A stretch of 64,000 nt of DNA from Anaspis maculata (Eukaryota; Arthropoda; Insecta; Coleoptera; Scraptiidae). Shown here piece after piece: positions 23,142 through 33,944 of the stretch. The notes beneath the pieces were generated by a model. That model saw nothing but the letters and a program-made list of their open reading frames with translations, had not been told where the DNA came from and made no database searches. The position numbers and the translations under genes are program-made. Positions within the stretch are counted from its first letter, which is position 1. The number at the start of each line of letters is the position of its first letter. Location of the stretch: NCBI GenBank assembly GCA_949128115.1, contig OX421964.1:33162177-33226176 (forward strand), given 5' to 3'.

Positions 23142-23850
23142 TAAAAGTGGCTCGGATCGCTCTGACATCACGTTCAAATTGATATCGAAACGTGCCTTAT
23201 AACAGATATCCTACCAAAAATATGGCCGCCTTGGAGATGCGCATAAATATATCAATTTGGCGGAATGGCAGAGTGTCGCTTCTGGTAGTGATATTCTGTG
23301 ACGCACTGACGCAACCTGACATATCTACCATGGCAGGCCCTGTTTCCCCCTGACAGGTAACATCAGATCATCTGGTATGCCTCCCCAACCCCAACAAACA
23401 AAATGTACCGTACAACCTGCTTGGGTAGTAAAAACCCCATAACACAATCATGTGCAAGAACTTGGAAAACAGTCAAGTTGCGGTGGGTAGAAGTGGTTGA
23501 TGGCACAGGATACGACTTTTCACGGTATTCAAGAAAAGATTGGTCAACACACATAGGCTCTTACATATTCGCTAGCGAGTTTGTTAGCATCATGTCGAAA
23601 TATCAGTGATCATAAAAAAAAACATGAAAATGTTTGAGAGACAAAAGAAGGTGGAACAAAAAACATGACACATCACAAGGACATCAATGACATTACAAAA
23701 CGCATGAGTCGCATGACACAAATTACAGGTACATCAATGAATTAAAAACGGACACATAATAATTACACATAAAGATGAGACCGTAAATATCGCAGGTGAT
23801 GACGTTGACAAAAATAAGAGTCAAAAAAAATTACATATGAGATACTGAAC
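23142..23850. other. Unassigned sequence; part matches a segment at 47.1 kb
   Basis: No gene recognised. About 23349-23436 contains GTACCGTACAACCTGCTTGG and CCCCAACAAACAAAA. A diverged inverse copy lies near 47110-47225, marking an unclassified dispersed repeat. Confidence 0.4.
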
Positions 23851-23851
23851 T

Positions 23852-23990
23852 GAGGAGCTTGTGGTGTGGTAGTTAGCGCGTTCGACTACCACTCCAGAGG
23901 TCGCGGGTTCGATCTCAGCCGGGGACGGATTTTTGCCTCAAAAATGAGCTTCTTGGTTTAGTTGGAATGCTTGCTAAATGCAAGACCTCT
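23852..23990 (+). mobile_element. tRNA-derived SINE, second family, copy 1
   Basis: The head GAGGAGCTTGTGGTGTGGTAG with TTAGCGCG is A-box like; GCGGGTTCGATC at 23903-23914 is a B box. The body continues through TTGGTTTAGTTGGAATGCTTG and CTAAATGCAAG. The same sequence occurs inverted at 30.66-30.79 kb with high identity. It differs from the SINE at 20.6 kb. Confidence 0.8.
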
Positions 23991-24640
23991 GTTGGAACAC
24001 ACAGGGATTCGGCAAAATTTCCGGTGTAGTGGAGGAAAGCATTCACTGGCGTCGGTGTTAGGCCGTCAAAGCCAATGAACATTCGCAAATCATAGTCAGT
24101 GAAAATCACGCGCGTCTGTCAGAGCGACGAGTGCAAACAAGAGAGTTTCAGAACGCGTGTTTGAAATTGGAGGGAATGCCACAGTGCCCAAAGAGCCTTG
24201 AATTCGCGCCGAGATCTCGGCCCATACTCTGGTCTGTCCTGGCCAAGTTCTTTTCATTCAACAAGTGAACCGATGGCTGGGGTATGGGGTCTGTTATAGG
24301 TCCGACCAATTCATCTCGAATGTTCCATGCATTCTTCGGCAGTTTCCATCGTGATCCGGCATATGGATTCTAGACACTCCTGAATAATCACACACCTTCC
24401 GCGTGTTTCCCGTGTGCTCCGGAATGTCTGCACCTCCGCCAAAATGGACAGATGTGCCTTGATCGAGCGTTGAAGGTTCCCAATGCCAAGCCATCGCGTA
24501 TACTTCTGGAAACGCCCAGAGCACCGTTCTTGTATCTACACCGCTACATGATGGGTGGAAGAATCCAGAAAGATCGCGTGTTTACCCGAATGCACGGAAT
24601 CGCCGCTTGTAACAATACGTTTCAAGCACGTCATGTAAAA
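23991..24640. other. Unassigned sequence beside a retrotransposon fragment
   Basis: No domain is certain. The minus strand has Cys/His-containing short frames near 24300-24420 that could be a ruined gag zinc-knuckle region, but the spacing does not match C-x2-C-x4-H-x4-C, so I do not assign it. Confidence 0.3.
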
Positions 24641-24641
24641 G

Positions 24642-25104
24642 TCACATGGGATCTCTCACGGGCTCTCCCGTGATCAGATCATATCCGCGGGATTTTTTAG
24701 AGTTGGTGTTTTCTTTGATTTTTTTTATTACTTTCGTTGGTGTCCTCGTTGGTGTCACTTTTGGGATTTCTTCTTGCTCTTCATTTTCGTTCAAGATCGG
24801 CAATTCGCATCCTTCGTCTTCGTTTGGCTGGAAAATATTTGCTAGGTGGTCAGCGAAGATTGTAGCTTTCTCTTGGTTTGAGCGAGCCCAGTTTCCATCT
24901 TGTTGCTGTATTGGTGGCACATGCACACGTGGTTGCTTTAGTTTTCTTGTAGCTTTCCACAATGGAAAGTATCTTGGTCACAATGGTATTTTTTTGACTG
25001 GTGAGCTTCCTCAAATGTGCTTCGTAGTTCCCATTGACCGTTGTTGGGTTTGTTGACTTGACGCGGAGTTTTTCGCGGGATGATTTGCGTCGTACATTAA
25101 TCAC
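24642..25104 (-). pseudogene. Jockey-like non-LTR retrotransposon ORF2 fragment
   Basis: Two overlapping minus-strand frames encode the linker between endonuclease and reverse transcriptase of a Jockey-type ORF2: INVRRKSSREKLR, then LWKATRKLKQPR-type sequence, VPPIQQQDGNWARSN, EKATIFADHLANIFQP and finally SRGYDLITGE, where the RT domain begins. Endonuclease and RT catalytic parts are missing on either side. There is at least one frameshift. The upstream edge meets a Copia fragment almost directly near 25.1-25.2 kb. Confidence 0.75.
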
Positions 25105-25194
25105 GTTTTCTTGAACATCGAGCTGCGTGCTTCATGCACCTTGAAATTCCGATCTGTAAACACTTGTTGACCGTGGTAGACCAAATTACTTCAA

Positions 25195-25445
25195 TACTCC
25201 CTCAATTTATACACCATAATTTCTTTATAAGTTTATCCAATCAAACTGGTGATAGTGCTTTTGTGAGCATATCTGCAAATCTGCAACCTTTACATCTCTC
25301 CAGGGAAATGCTTCACAATAAGAGTTTCATCATTGGATTTTTCTCGAATGAAGCGATGCCAGACATCAGTATGCCTGCATCGTTTTTGAAGTACTGGATT
25401 CTGGGCAAGCTGGACTGCATCAGCGTTATCAACATGAAAGAAGGT
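25195..25445 (-). pseudogene. Copia retrotransposon RNase H end, frameshifted
   Basis: The minus strand carries the Copia RNase H C-terminal signature: HVDNADAVQLAQNP, then RCRHTDVWHRFIREK and LIVKHFPGE. After a frameshift ADMLTKAL follows, and then LIKKLW. The order matches Copia pol (DN-x-[AS]-A, KHIDVRYHFIRE, ADI-[LF]-TK). Traces may extend upstream to about 25700. The rest of pol and the LTRs are absent. Confidence 0.75.
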
Positions 25446-25454
25446 CTTTTTTGA

Positions 25455-26960
25455 CTTTCTCTATTGTTTCCAATTTTCTCAATCTGTTCTTAGTTTTCCC
25501 TGAAGTGGATGGCAGCTATCATGATCAACGAGCAACGAGTTACAGAGGACTTTGGAATTTAGTCCAAAGACGACATCCATAGCCCAATTCTCTCGCCCCT
25601 CTGCTTCGACATCTTTGCTGGATATTGCGCCGTAAATGACAGAGTCTTGTGTAGTTGTAGCAACCCGGTACCTATGCCTTCTTTTTCATCTCGCCTGTTC
25701 TTCGCGCGATACCTATGAAGTCTCTCCATTCTGGATAATTTATCCTGAACCTTAATAACTATTTCGAAGCAAAATATTCCGTGAGCGTTTGTTCCTAACA
25801 GCTAGTTGGGACGAGTTTCACATCACACATGAGGATGAGGAAGACAAAATGCTGTTAGTGCGATTTCACCAAGAAAGCATCAAGTGGAGAAGCGCAGATT
25901 ATGGTCGATTGTAAATCATATTCCAAGCGCTTTGATCGCACTCATCATGATAATATCCATGCAAGGATTCGTTCGGCAATAATTCCTGTACATATTTATA
26001 TGGTGGAAAGTGCAGACGGTGGGTAGACTCGCATTTTGCGCATTTCTCTCGATATATTCGCGGCACATTGAAGCGGAGAAAGAGAGGTGAAGACGTGATG
26101 CTATGCGCATTCAAAAAGGAATTTTACTGGCGTAATTTCGCCGAATCGATGATGATGGAAGTGCATTCGCTCACCGACAGATATATATTATGAGGAATGC
26201 ATCGATTCACAGGAGCGCGAAGGATGTCGATCAGCAGCAGCAGCAGAAAGAGGCATGGTATGGTGGTTTGGTGTGCGAGCGAGTGAGTGAGTGAGGATGT
26301 CTGTAAGTAGTAGCAGCAGCCAGCAGAATTAAGGCCGTAAACCGGTAGCTAACTTATTCAAGTCTGTTAGGGGCACATCACCGTAAATCCGTAACTGTCT
26401 CAACTCGCTCAACGATGTCGTTACGCTTTACGACGGATGGATTATGGACGTTTCGGGGGAGATACGGTGGCCCTTATAAACCGTTATGGAATTAAGAAGT
26501 TTACACTGTCTGCACACCGGGCGATTCCGAAACTTAACTCCGCACGGAGATAAAAAAAAACCCTGATCATAAAATGCCACGATGCCAGCAGAAGTTGGAA
26601 TAAGACCACATTCTTGTGGATAATGATATTCCAAGGGTTGCAGATCGTGGCGCATGACAACAAGTAGTAGTGCTTTCGACTAGATGAACCTCAACACGTG
26701 TTTCCAATGATAATTGTCTCTTTCTAATCAGGACGTTATTAAATGCGCGTTACTGGAAATCCTACCTTTCTAATACGTTTCAAAGTTGAAAATATTCTCG
26801 AAGATATCCTTGATTATCAGCAATCAATAGGGTTGCAGACAATAGAATCTTGAGTGAGCCATCTACCATGAAAGATCTAGGGGGTGACGTTCTGTGACGT
26901 TCGCGAATCACATCGACTCTGTTGTATCTGCGGCCTTGGGGATGCTTGAGTTTATCCTGC
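25455..26960. other. Unassigned sequence with microsatellites
   Basis: No gene recognised. (AGC)n lies at 26231-26247 and (GAGT)n at 26281-26295. The minus-strand ORFs at 25899-26114 and 26428-26655 have no domain. Confidence 0.4.
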
Positions 26961-26965
26961 ACAGA

Positions 26966-27316
26966 TGTAGATATTGTCGTGGCTTTCGGGTTCGAACGGA
27001 TTCATTCAAGAAACTTGAGTTAATATATCCAAATCACACAACGGTAACTCAAACACAACAACTGGGTTTCGCAGGTGTTCTCTCGACTTCAGGCTTCAGG
27101 TATCGCTTCAGTTGATAACTCCCTCCACAGGTGGCAGATGGCTTTTTATTTATAGACCCTTCCCCCACTCCTTAATGCCAGCCAGGAGAGGTCAGGAACG
27201 ATCTAGAAAATACGGGATCTCCGATCTCTCTGGAAAATGCCGGACTCGACGTTGCTAGGAGATGCCCGGCTCAGGTATAGGTATACAGATGAACCTGTAT
27301 TATTGAGTGCGTCACA
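26966..27316 (-). mobile_element. Probable 3' LTR of the Gypsy element
   Basis: On the minus strand it starts TGTGACGC right where the pol frame stops, and the TGA stop lies inside TGTGA. It contains CTATAAATAAAAAG (TATA box) near 27150. A plausible CA end falls at 26966-26967. The far edge is a guess because no second LTR or target duplication is visible. Confidence 0.5.
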
Positions 27317-28210
27317 GCCACTGCGTTACACTTCTTCTGCCGTAGCTTTTCCTACGTCCTCTTAGAAATAATCCTCGGGTCGTTGAAGATAAGGACAGAG
27401 ACGATCGCTGTGCACCACCTCCATTTTTTCCTATCTGTCCTCTACGTATACCGAAGACGACATCATTTGAACATTTGACAATCTCGTACGGTCCTTCCCA
27501 ATCTCGCTGCAGTTCCCTTCCACCTTTTGGGATTGTAAAACCACACCAACTTGCCTTCTTTGAACTTGGGCTCAGTGGCTTTCCAGTCATAACGGGCTTT
27601 CATACGGTCACTTGCTATCTGGAAGTGGCTTCGAGCAAATTTGTTTACTGACCACAGTCTCTCCTGCAGCTCTTGCACCCACTCGGCACGACTCCGGGAT
27701 TCTTCGGGACAGGAACCACATACCAAGTCGACGGGAAGTCTCGGTTCCTTTCCCATCACCATCATTCCTGGGCTGTCTTTCGTACTTTTATGGACGCAGC
27801 TACGATATGCCAAGAGACATAGCGGCATCTTTTCGTCCCAGTTTCTTTGATTCTCGCTCACAAATTTTGACAGCATTCCAAGAAGGGTCTGATTGAACAG
27901 CTCATTCATTACATCGGACTGAGGATGAAGAGCTGCGGTTCTTGCTTTGTTGATACCAGAAATCTTCATCAGCTAGTGGAAGACTTCCAATTCAGAATTT
28001 CTTCCTTGATCCCAATGTAACTCCAACGGCACTCCATACCTTGATATCACATCATCCACCAAGACTTTCCCTACGGTTCGAACTTCTTGGTTCGAAATTT
28101 GTAATGGCTCCGGGCCACTTCAAGAAATAATCCATGACAACCAGCTAATATTTATTTCCCTGCTCCTTTACTGTGGGAGTGAACCAAGGATATCCATCGC
28201 CATTATTTTT
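27312..28210 (-). pseudogene. Gypsy retrotransposon integrase, decayed
   Basis: On the minus strand: AMDILG with the first catalytic Asp (near 28200), then ISRYGVPLELHWDQGRN with the second Asp (near 28030), then RTAALHPQSDVMNELFNQTLL with the catalytic Glu (near 27900). After these come LPLCLLAYRS-like and KEPRLPVDL segments and the C-terminal ELQRDWEGPYEIVK in another frame. This is the Gypsy pol integrase with its GPY/F-type tail. Stops interrupt the first third and a frameshift lies near 27480-27590. No protease, RT or RNase H was found upstream, so it is 5'-truncated. Confidence 0.85.
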
Positions 28211-28224
28211 TTTTTGATACACTA

Positions 28225-28356
28225 GGTCATGAAGGCGCGCGTTTCATAAGTGAGTTAGTTGCTATGATACAGCCAATAGCAAGATCAGTTACTTTACTTA
28301 GTAACTAACTAAGATTAAAGTCGATTCGTTCATTAAACTTTTGATGGAACCCGCAG
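28225..28356 (-). mobile_element. MITE copy 2, related to 19.6 kb
   Basis: Read on the minus strand it has GGGTTCCATCAAAAG, then GTTACTAAGTAAAG-type sequence, then CTATTGGCTGTATCATAGC. This is the same order as the MITE at 19609-19751. It lies at the truncated edge of the Gypsy remnant. Confidence 0.55.
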
Positions 28357-28359
28357 TAG

Positions 28360-29970
28360 GAAAGGCCGCAAATCCATTCTCTGAAATTCAAATTACCTTA
28401 CCATTGGCAGAGACTATAGTGTCTTAATTCAGCACTCAGCATAAATGCCAATTGAGGAAAAAGATCATACAGTTGCGCATGTAGGTATGTAGGTGGAGAA
28501 TAGCTAACGATCTGAGCATTCTTAGCATTTTTCAAATCAAATCAATTTATTAACCTTTGAAAATTTATACATCAGTATAGGTATGCACGGTTATTGGAGA
28601 ACTTCCTTTTGAAATTCTCTCTGTTTATGCTGCTTATATAGCAGAAACTTTGCACACACGGCCAAAGAGATGCAATTTGTTACTACTAAGTTTTATCGAA
28701 ACATCGAACGAAGCGGAACGGAAACAATTTACCCCAAAGTTACTTCGTCTGTTTCAGCTTCTTCGTTACTTTTTATCCTCTACTTCTGTGATGTGCTATT
28801 TCGTGTACAATATTATTCATAAAAATTAACGGTTGAGAGAATGATACATTTTTACCACACATGGATTTTCATTTCAGTAATTTTGTGATTTGCCAACAAA
28901 GTTGTTTTGAATTGGATTTGTGTGAATATTTTGCTAACATAATTAAAAATTTGATTCAATAAACTGTGCTATTCCAGTGTTGTTAGCGCCAACCATCGAT
29001 CGGCTCTAAAACATTCCAACTAATTGAACAAAACCTGCACCACTAAAATCTCAATTCTGCCTCTAATGAACTGAAAATTCAACGCTAATTTCTCTCTCGC
29101 CATCTAGGTGAATTGTATAAAACATGTTGGAAATATCTAAACTAGTCGTCATAGTTTGAGTGGGAGGGCAAAAAATGCGCCAAATTTAACAGTTTGCAAT
29201 TGATGACCAGGATGAACCATATGCTCACAGTATAAACTACTATTTTATCACCTTTTTCTTGATAATAGCCCAGAAATTGGAAATTCTGGCTGCTAAAAAC
29301 AAAAATGTTTGACAGGTGAAATTTCAGAACTGACGTTCGCCCACCTTCTATTGGCAATAAATTGTTGGTATTGGTTGAAGAACAGTTCACTAATATGCAC
29401 CAATGGAGCACTGTTTTGATGTTTTCGATGTAATGATGAATGGCATTAGTAACGCAAAGTAGATGAATAGTATATTACATACCGATATGAGGGCAATGAT
29501 AGCTTCGCGTTCCGCCAGCTATGCCCGCAGCTGAAATAACGCATTTACCGTAGAGGTATGTATACGATTTTACCCACAAGACACTAATAATTGGCGAAAT
29601 AAAATAAAATGATTCTTGAACAAGATTCTCTATGCGGAGTAGGCATTGACAGAAGTTAGGTTGAGGTTAAGTTAGTTAGCTATGATAATTGACATTCATT
29701 GTGTGCATTATTGTGTCAATTTCTAACAGGTGTTTATAAATGTCTGTGATCGCATCGCCTTTGGAATCTGCTTTCGATCATTACAATTGCGCCTGTTGCT
29801 GCGTTTTTCGGCCTGACCCATGCCTGCCGCGATCACAGTTTCATATAAACACCCCGTAATTTGCCAGGTTTCAGTACTATTTGGGAACTGCAGTTTGGAC
29901 TGGTCTAAAATTTTTCGAAAAGAATCTCAAGAAAATCACCAGCGAAGTGTCTCTGGTGGTTCAAGTCCAA
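28360..29970. other. Unassigned AT-rich sequence
   Basis: No domain or repeat pair seen. The minus-strand ORF at 29142-29411 is unremarkable. Confidence 0.4.
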
Positions 29971-29972
29971 GA

Positions 29973-30134
29973 GGCTTTAGGGCTAAAATTCAAGTCCGAT
30001 TTGCAACCCGCGATAAGCTGCGTCACCGGCGCAAGCCATCGATATGCTCTGGCCATTGGCTGAGAGGGATCACGTGACTCTACTTGCGCCGCTGCACAGT
30101 TTGCAAGTCGGACTTGAAATTCAGCCCTTAGTGC
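29973..30134. mobile_element. Hairpin MITE
   Basis: Arms of about 33 bp: GCTTTAGGGCTAAAATTCAA on the left (29973) and the inverse TTGAAATTCAGCCCTTAGTGC on the right (to 30134). They enclose a GC-rich loop with CACGTGAC. Confidence 0.65.
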
Positions 30135-30493
30135 TCAAAATCTGGTTTTATTTCGGTGAGTTGCAAAATCCCAGCCTTTGTTATTTCCGTGTTGACAGCG
30201 GCATCAAGTCCAAGTATAGCAACGATAGTAATCAAAGAAAGCTGGGCGCAACTGTTATTACTTTCTTCGCACTGTGTCAGTTGCTTATTGTTTGTGGGTA
30301 AAAGTGTTTTATTGTCGAATTACCTCGTTGTTTGAAAATGCAGGGAATTGTGACATTACTTTTCTGCCCGACCACTTTTTTGGCTCTGTACGGGATTACA
30401 GGATGATACATTTAGTAACACGTCTTTTTTTGTTCAACTTCGGTCCGCATGCTCTCTTTTCATGATCAGCGTGTAATTATGTTTTATATCTTG

Positions 30494-30643
30494 ACTTTTA
30501 ATAGTAATTGTATTAGGAGTATAAGTGACACTTTATGTGACTGAGTATGGATGTTTAAGCGCCGAGCGCAGCGAGGAGAATTAAATCCATACGAGTCACA
30601 TGAAGCCACTTATACTCCGAATACAATAAATATTTATTAAAAG
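30494..30643. mobile_element. Hairpin MITE, about 59-bp arms
   Basis: The left arm (30494-30552, with GGAGTATAAGTGACA) and right arm (30585-30643, with CCACTTATACTCC) pair closely. The loop is GCGCCGAGCGCAGCGAGG-like. It abuts the SINE at 30.65 kb. Confidence 0.75.
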
Positions 30644-30654
30644 TCTAAGTAAGT

Positions 30655-30793
30655 AAAAGTCTTGCATTTAGCAAGCATTCCAACTAAACCAAAGAGCTTG
30701 TTTTTGAGGCGAAAATCTGTCCAGGGCGGAGATCGAACCCGCGACCTCTGGAGTGGTAGTCGAACGCGCTAACTACCACACCACAAGCTCCTC
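30655..30793 (-). mobile_element. tRNA-derived SINE, second family, copy 2
   Basis: Inverse copy of the SINE at 23852-23990, including the B box GCGGGTTCGATC and the tail TTGGTTTAGTTGGAATGCTTG. It ends near 30655 at the edge of a hairpin MITE. Confidence 0.8.
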
Positions 30794-31327
30794 ATGTGGT
30801 CAGTTAGAAAAGTGACATGGCAAATTCATTGTCGAAGAATAGGGTAATTGAACAGCGAAAGAATTCCAAAAATCACTTTTCCACAGGGCCGTTCCTAACA
30901 GGGCGTTCAAGGCGTGCGACGCACGCGGGCGCACTTTGCCAAGGGCGCAAAAATTCGACCGTCTGAAAAAAATTCAAAAAGGGCGCTTTGCGCCCCCCGC
31001 TACAGCCGGGCGGCGCTTTAGCGCCCGATGTGAAAACCAATTATACCAATACGAAGCAATGTTCCGCTGTTAAGCTTAGTTTATAGTCGACGCAAGCGGA
31101 TACGGAACCGCATACCCGTTACGCAAACGGTAGCGTAAGCAAGTCGTAGAAAACCGTATCCCAAGACAAAGACAATCACGGACCACGGTAACAATGACAG
31201 CCAGCCCCGCCCTAGACAAGTTGAATAAACAGAATGCAAAGAAATAAGAAATGGTCTAATCCCTAGTAGCACGCGAACGTTCATTTGGCTTTCGGTTCGA
31301 ATTGAACCTTCCGTGTCGAATGGCTAA

Positions 31328-31475
31328 AGCTGGATTCCCAGATGCAAATATTCGGACAGAAAATGCGAAATTTTGCGTCAAAGTCTTCATATTGGCCAAT
31401 CAGAGCCCTCGAATGCAAAATTTGACATACAAAATCGCATTTTCTGTCCTAATATTCGCATCTGAGAACCCAGCT
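31328..31475. mobile_element. Hairpin MITE nested in the hAT element
   Basis: The 40-bp arms AGCTGGATTCCCAGATGCAA.. (31328-31367) and its inverse ..TTCGCATCTGAGAACCCAGCT (31436-31475) differ at few positions. Confidence 0.75.
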
Positions 31476-31738
31476 CAAGTCACCGAATGTTTCGCGAACG
31501 TTCTCCGCTAACGAATTCGAATCCTTCTAATTCGCTAGAAGCGAATGCTTCCACCTAACAAGTAGAAGTTACTGATAACGAAACAAAAAAACTGACCGAC
31601 AAAATGTCACAGATGGATGGTTTTTTGAAATTTTCTCCAAGGCGCGAGTCGTTGCATGCTGGAAAATTCAAGGTGCGTACAGCAAGGCTAATGGATCACC
31701 CTTCAGCATCTGGATAACGCACTAACTTAAGCTTTATT

Positions 31739-31888
31739 GGGCGTTTTCCATTTACCGACACAAGTCGACTTATGTCGACACAAATCGACACAAATGCGTT
31801 TCATCTGATCTGTGTTTCTTTGTGTCATCGACACAAGCTAACACAAGCTGACACAAACTGACACAAATGTTTTGAATGGGAAGCGCCC
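31739..31888. mobile_element. 150-bp MITE with GACACAA repeats, nested in hAT
   Basis: The ends GGGCGTTTTCCATT and inverted AATGGGAAGCGCCC match. The interior is a run of about ten degenerate 10-11 bp units around GACACAA on both sides of a short centre. Confidence 0.7.
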
Positions 31889-32245
31889 AGTCAGGACAAA
31901 AGTGTGAAATGTCATTCATCTGTCGTTCACTTTCATGTGTTGGCAATAGTGGGTGTTTACTTGTGATCCCTGAAAGATAATGAAAAGTTCCCAGCGAAAA
32001 TGCAAAAATGAATTTGAAAACCCAAGATTCATTGATATCCTGAAAATACTGTTTTTTTTTCAATTCATTCACTGAATTGTTATTTTTGTAAGATTTATGT
32101 CTCTTGAAGCTGTATTACTCTAAACAATAGACCCGGTCCACTTGAGAGATGGAAGATCTCTCTTCACGGCGCGCGACTGTTATGCGCATCTTGGTAGCTT
32201 CGCACCGGCAGTGACGTCACAGCTCAGCAAAAATGGATCCGTCTA

Positions 32246-32344
32246 TTTCTTGTACAATTTCTTGATCAATCTGTCACTTGAACAATCAAGTTCACTGTTC
32301 TTTGACAGTATTTTAGCAGATTGTTCAATAAATTGTACAAGAAA
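32246..32344. mobile_element. Small hairpin nested in the hAT element
   Basis: TTTCTTGTACAATTTCTTGA (32246) pairs with TCAATAAATTGTACAAGAAA (to 32344), and the inner parts pair imperfectly. Confidence 0.6.
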
Positions 32345-32524
32345 TTGTATAGTGTAATACAGCTATTATATTGCTTTTGTAAAAAAAAATAGAACAGTGA
32401 CATGGATTCTGAACTCTTTCATCTTTTTAGTCGGGTTCTAGTCTTTTAGTTTAGGGGGGGGGGGCGCAGACTAGAAGCTTTGCACACGGGCGCTCAAACC
32501 CCTAGGAACGGCCCTGCTTTTCCA

Positions 32525-33535
32525 GGTCAGAAATTACAAGCTCCAAAGTTTCAGAGATCACTTTTCCAGGGCAGAAATCCAAAGTTGGTGAACTTTTTGC
32601 TGTACCACTTCAATTGACGACTAGTTTAATTTCGAATATTCTCGCGATTCGTATACTCCATGGAATGGCGGTTTTTTCACACACATGCAGTAAGCCCAGT
32701 AATAATTGGCATTGTATAAAACTCCAAATTGTGGCTCCAAAAATTGTTCTGATAAATAAGCGGAACGATTACATGTGGATGATTTCAAAATTAATAAAAC
32801 GTTGCGCTGGCGCTGATTCTATGCGTTGCGCTTTGTTTTTGTTTCAGTCGAAAGGTAAAAGCACCGAACGGAAACTCGTGCCCGCCAGAGCTTTGGTGTT
32901 GTCGTCCCCGAAGGCATTAATATTATCCCAGTCGTGAGTCGATGGTACATATATAATTGGTTTTGGACAGATGCGTTCTTTTTGCGAAAACATGGCACAA
33001 AACGGGGCGCAGAACGAAGCTTTCAACAACAATAAGTATTATCGTTGTTGTGTACTAGACTCTAGACTACGGAGATATTTTTGTTCCTTTTATTTTCACC
33101 TGTCTGTTCTTTGACGCAAAGTGGGACTGCACACAGTCATGAGCATGTGCAATCGCTGCTTCGACATTCGTTCAGCCAATGGTCACAGGAAGTTATTCAT
33201 AATAATTTGTTCTGGCCACGCCGCAGGTATTTTCCTCTCATTAATAATCCGCCAAAGTCTTTGCTCCTTACCGAGCCCTCGCTATACCGAGTTCTAATAC
33301 AAACATTACTGTTGTTTGAGATCTTGAGAGTGAAATTCTTTGATGGCTTAGCTGGTTAGCCAAACCACTGCGCTGCTGTAGTTCCGCTGTGATGGCGCTC
33401 AAGTTGTGCAAAAGGCTCTCAGTTTTTCGTTCGGAGAGCCTGGTCGTGGGTTGCCAACGTGCCAACGTGCAAAATGTCAATATTCAATTGATGCAGTCTA
33501 CAGCATAACAACAATAACACTGATAAATAGTTTTG
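32525..33535. other. Unassigned intergenic sequence
   Basis: No recognised gene, domain or paired repeat. Confidence 0.35.
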
Positions 33536-33538
33536 ATC

Positions 33539-33940
33539 TTATTGCAAACGCAGACAACAAAAAACGGACAATGACATAATTACGTGGAGAGTTCGTCTAC
33601 TGCGTAACGGCCCTATTTTTTTTACTTCTGCTTTATCAAAGGCAGAGAATTTCGCAATGTTTTTATTTTTTATTTTTGATGATAAACAGTTATACAACTT
33701 GGTCACCGTGGGATTCGGACCATTTCTAGTCTGCGGAAGTTTATGGAGCGGGGTGAAAGTCTGTCCATACTTCTGATCCCGTAGTGGGTGAGATGACCCT
33801 TTGTTTGAAAAAGTGCCAAGTTCCTGCGGGCATGACAAAGGCACTCATACACATACAAAGAGGTAACGGTCAGCAACTTGTGTTTGACGAAATATGGCCT
33901 GCAGCTCGTCTGGGGCGACAACCTCAGTAATCCGGATGCT
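33539..33940 (-). pseudogene. Non-LTR reverse transcriptase, C-terminal piece
   Basis: Minus-strand frames give LSPQTSCRPYFVKHKLLTVT, SLYVYECLCHARRNL and, after a frameshift, GPNPTVTKLYNCLSSKIKN. This is the thumb/C-terminal order typical of Jockey/CR1-like ORF2 (capacity to read past SCR-x-x-F-x-x-x-x-IL-T-x-x-S-LYI). It is the downstream continuation of the RT at 35.1-36.0 kb, separated from it by an inserted element. Confidence 0.7.
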
Positions 33941-33944
33941 AAGC

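Larger units (their letters stand above)
30884..32516. mobile_element. hAT-superfamily element, 1633 bp, with 8-bp TSD and nested hairpins
   Basis: The ends are CAGGGCCGTTCCTA and inverted TAGGAACGGCCCTG. They are flanked by the identical 8-mer CTTTTCCA (30876-30883 and 32517-32524). No transposase survives. The interior is filled with smaller palindromic elements (31328-31475, 31739-31888, 32246-32344), so the original payload was lost or replaced. Confidence 0.9.

Noticed and set aside
23854..23920. tRNA gene with A and B boxes
   Set aside because: The same unit with a long shared tail recurs at 30.66-30.79 kb, showing a SINE rather than a tRNA gene.
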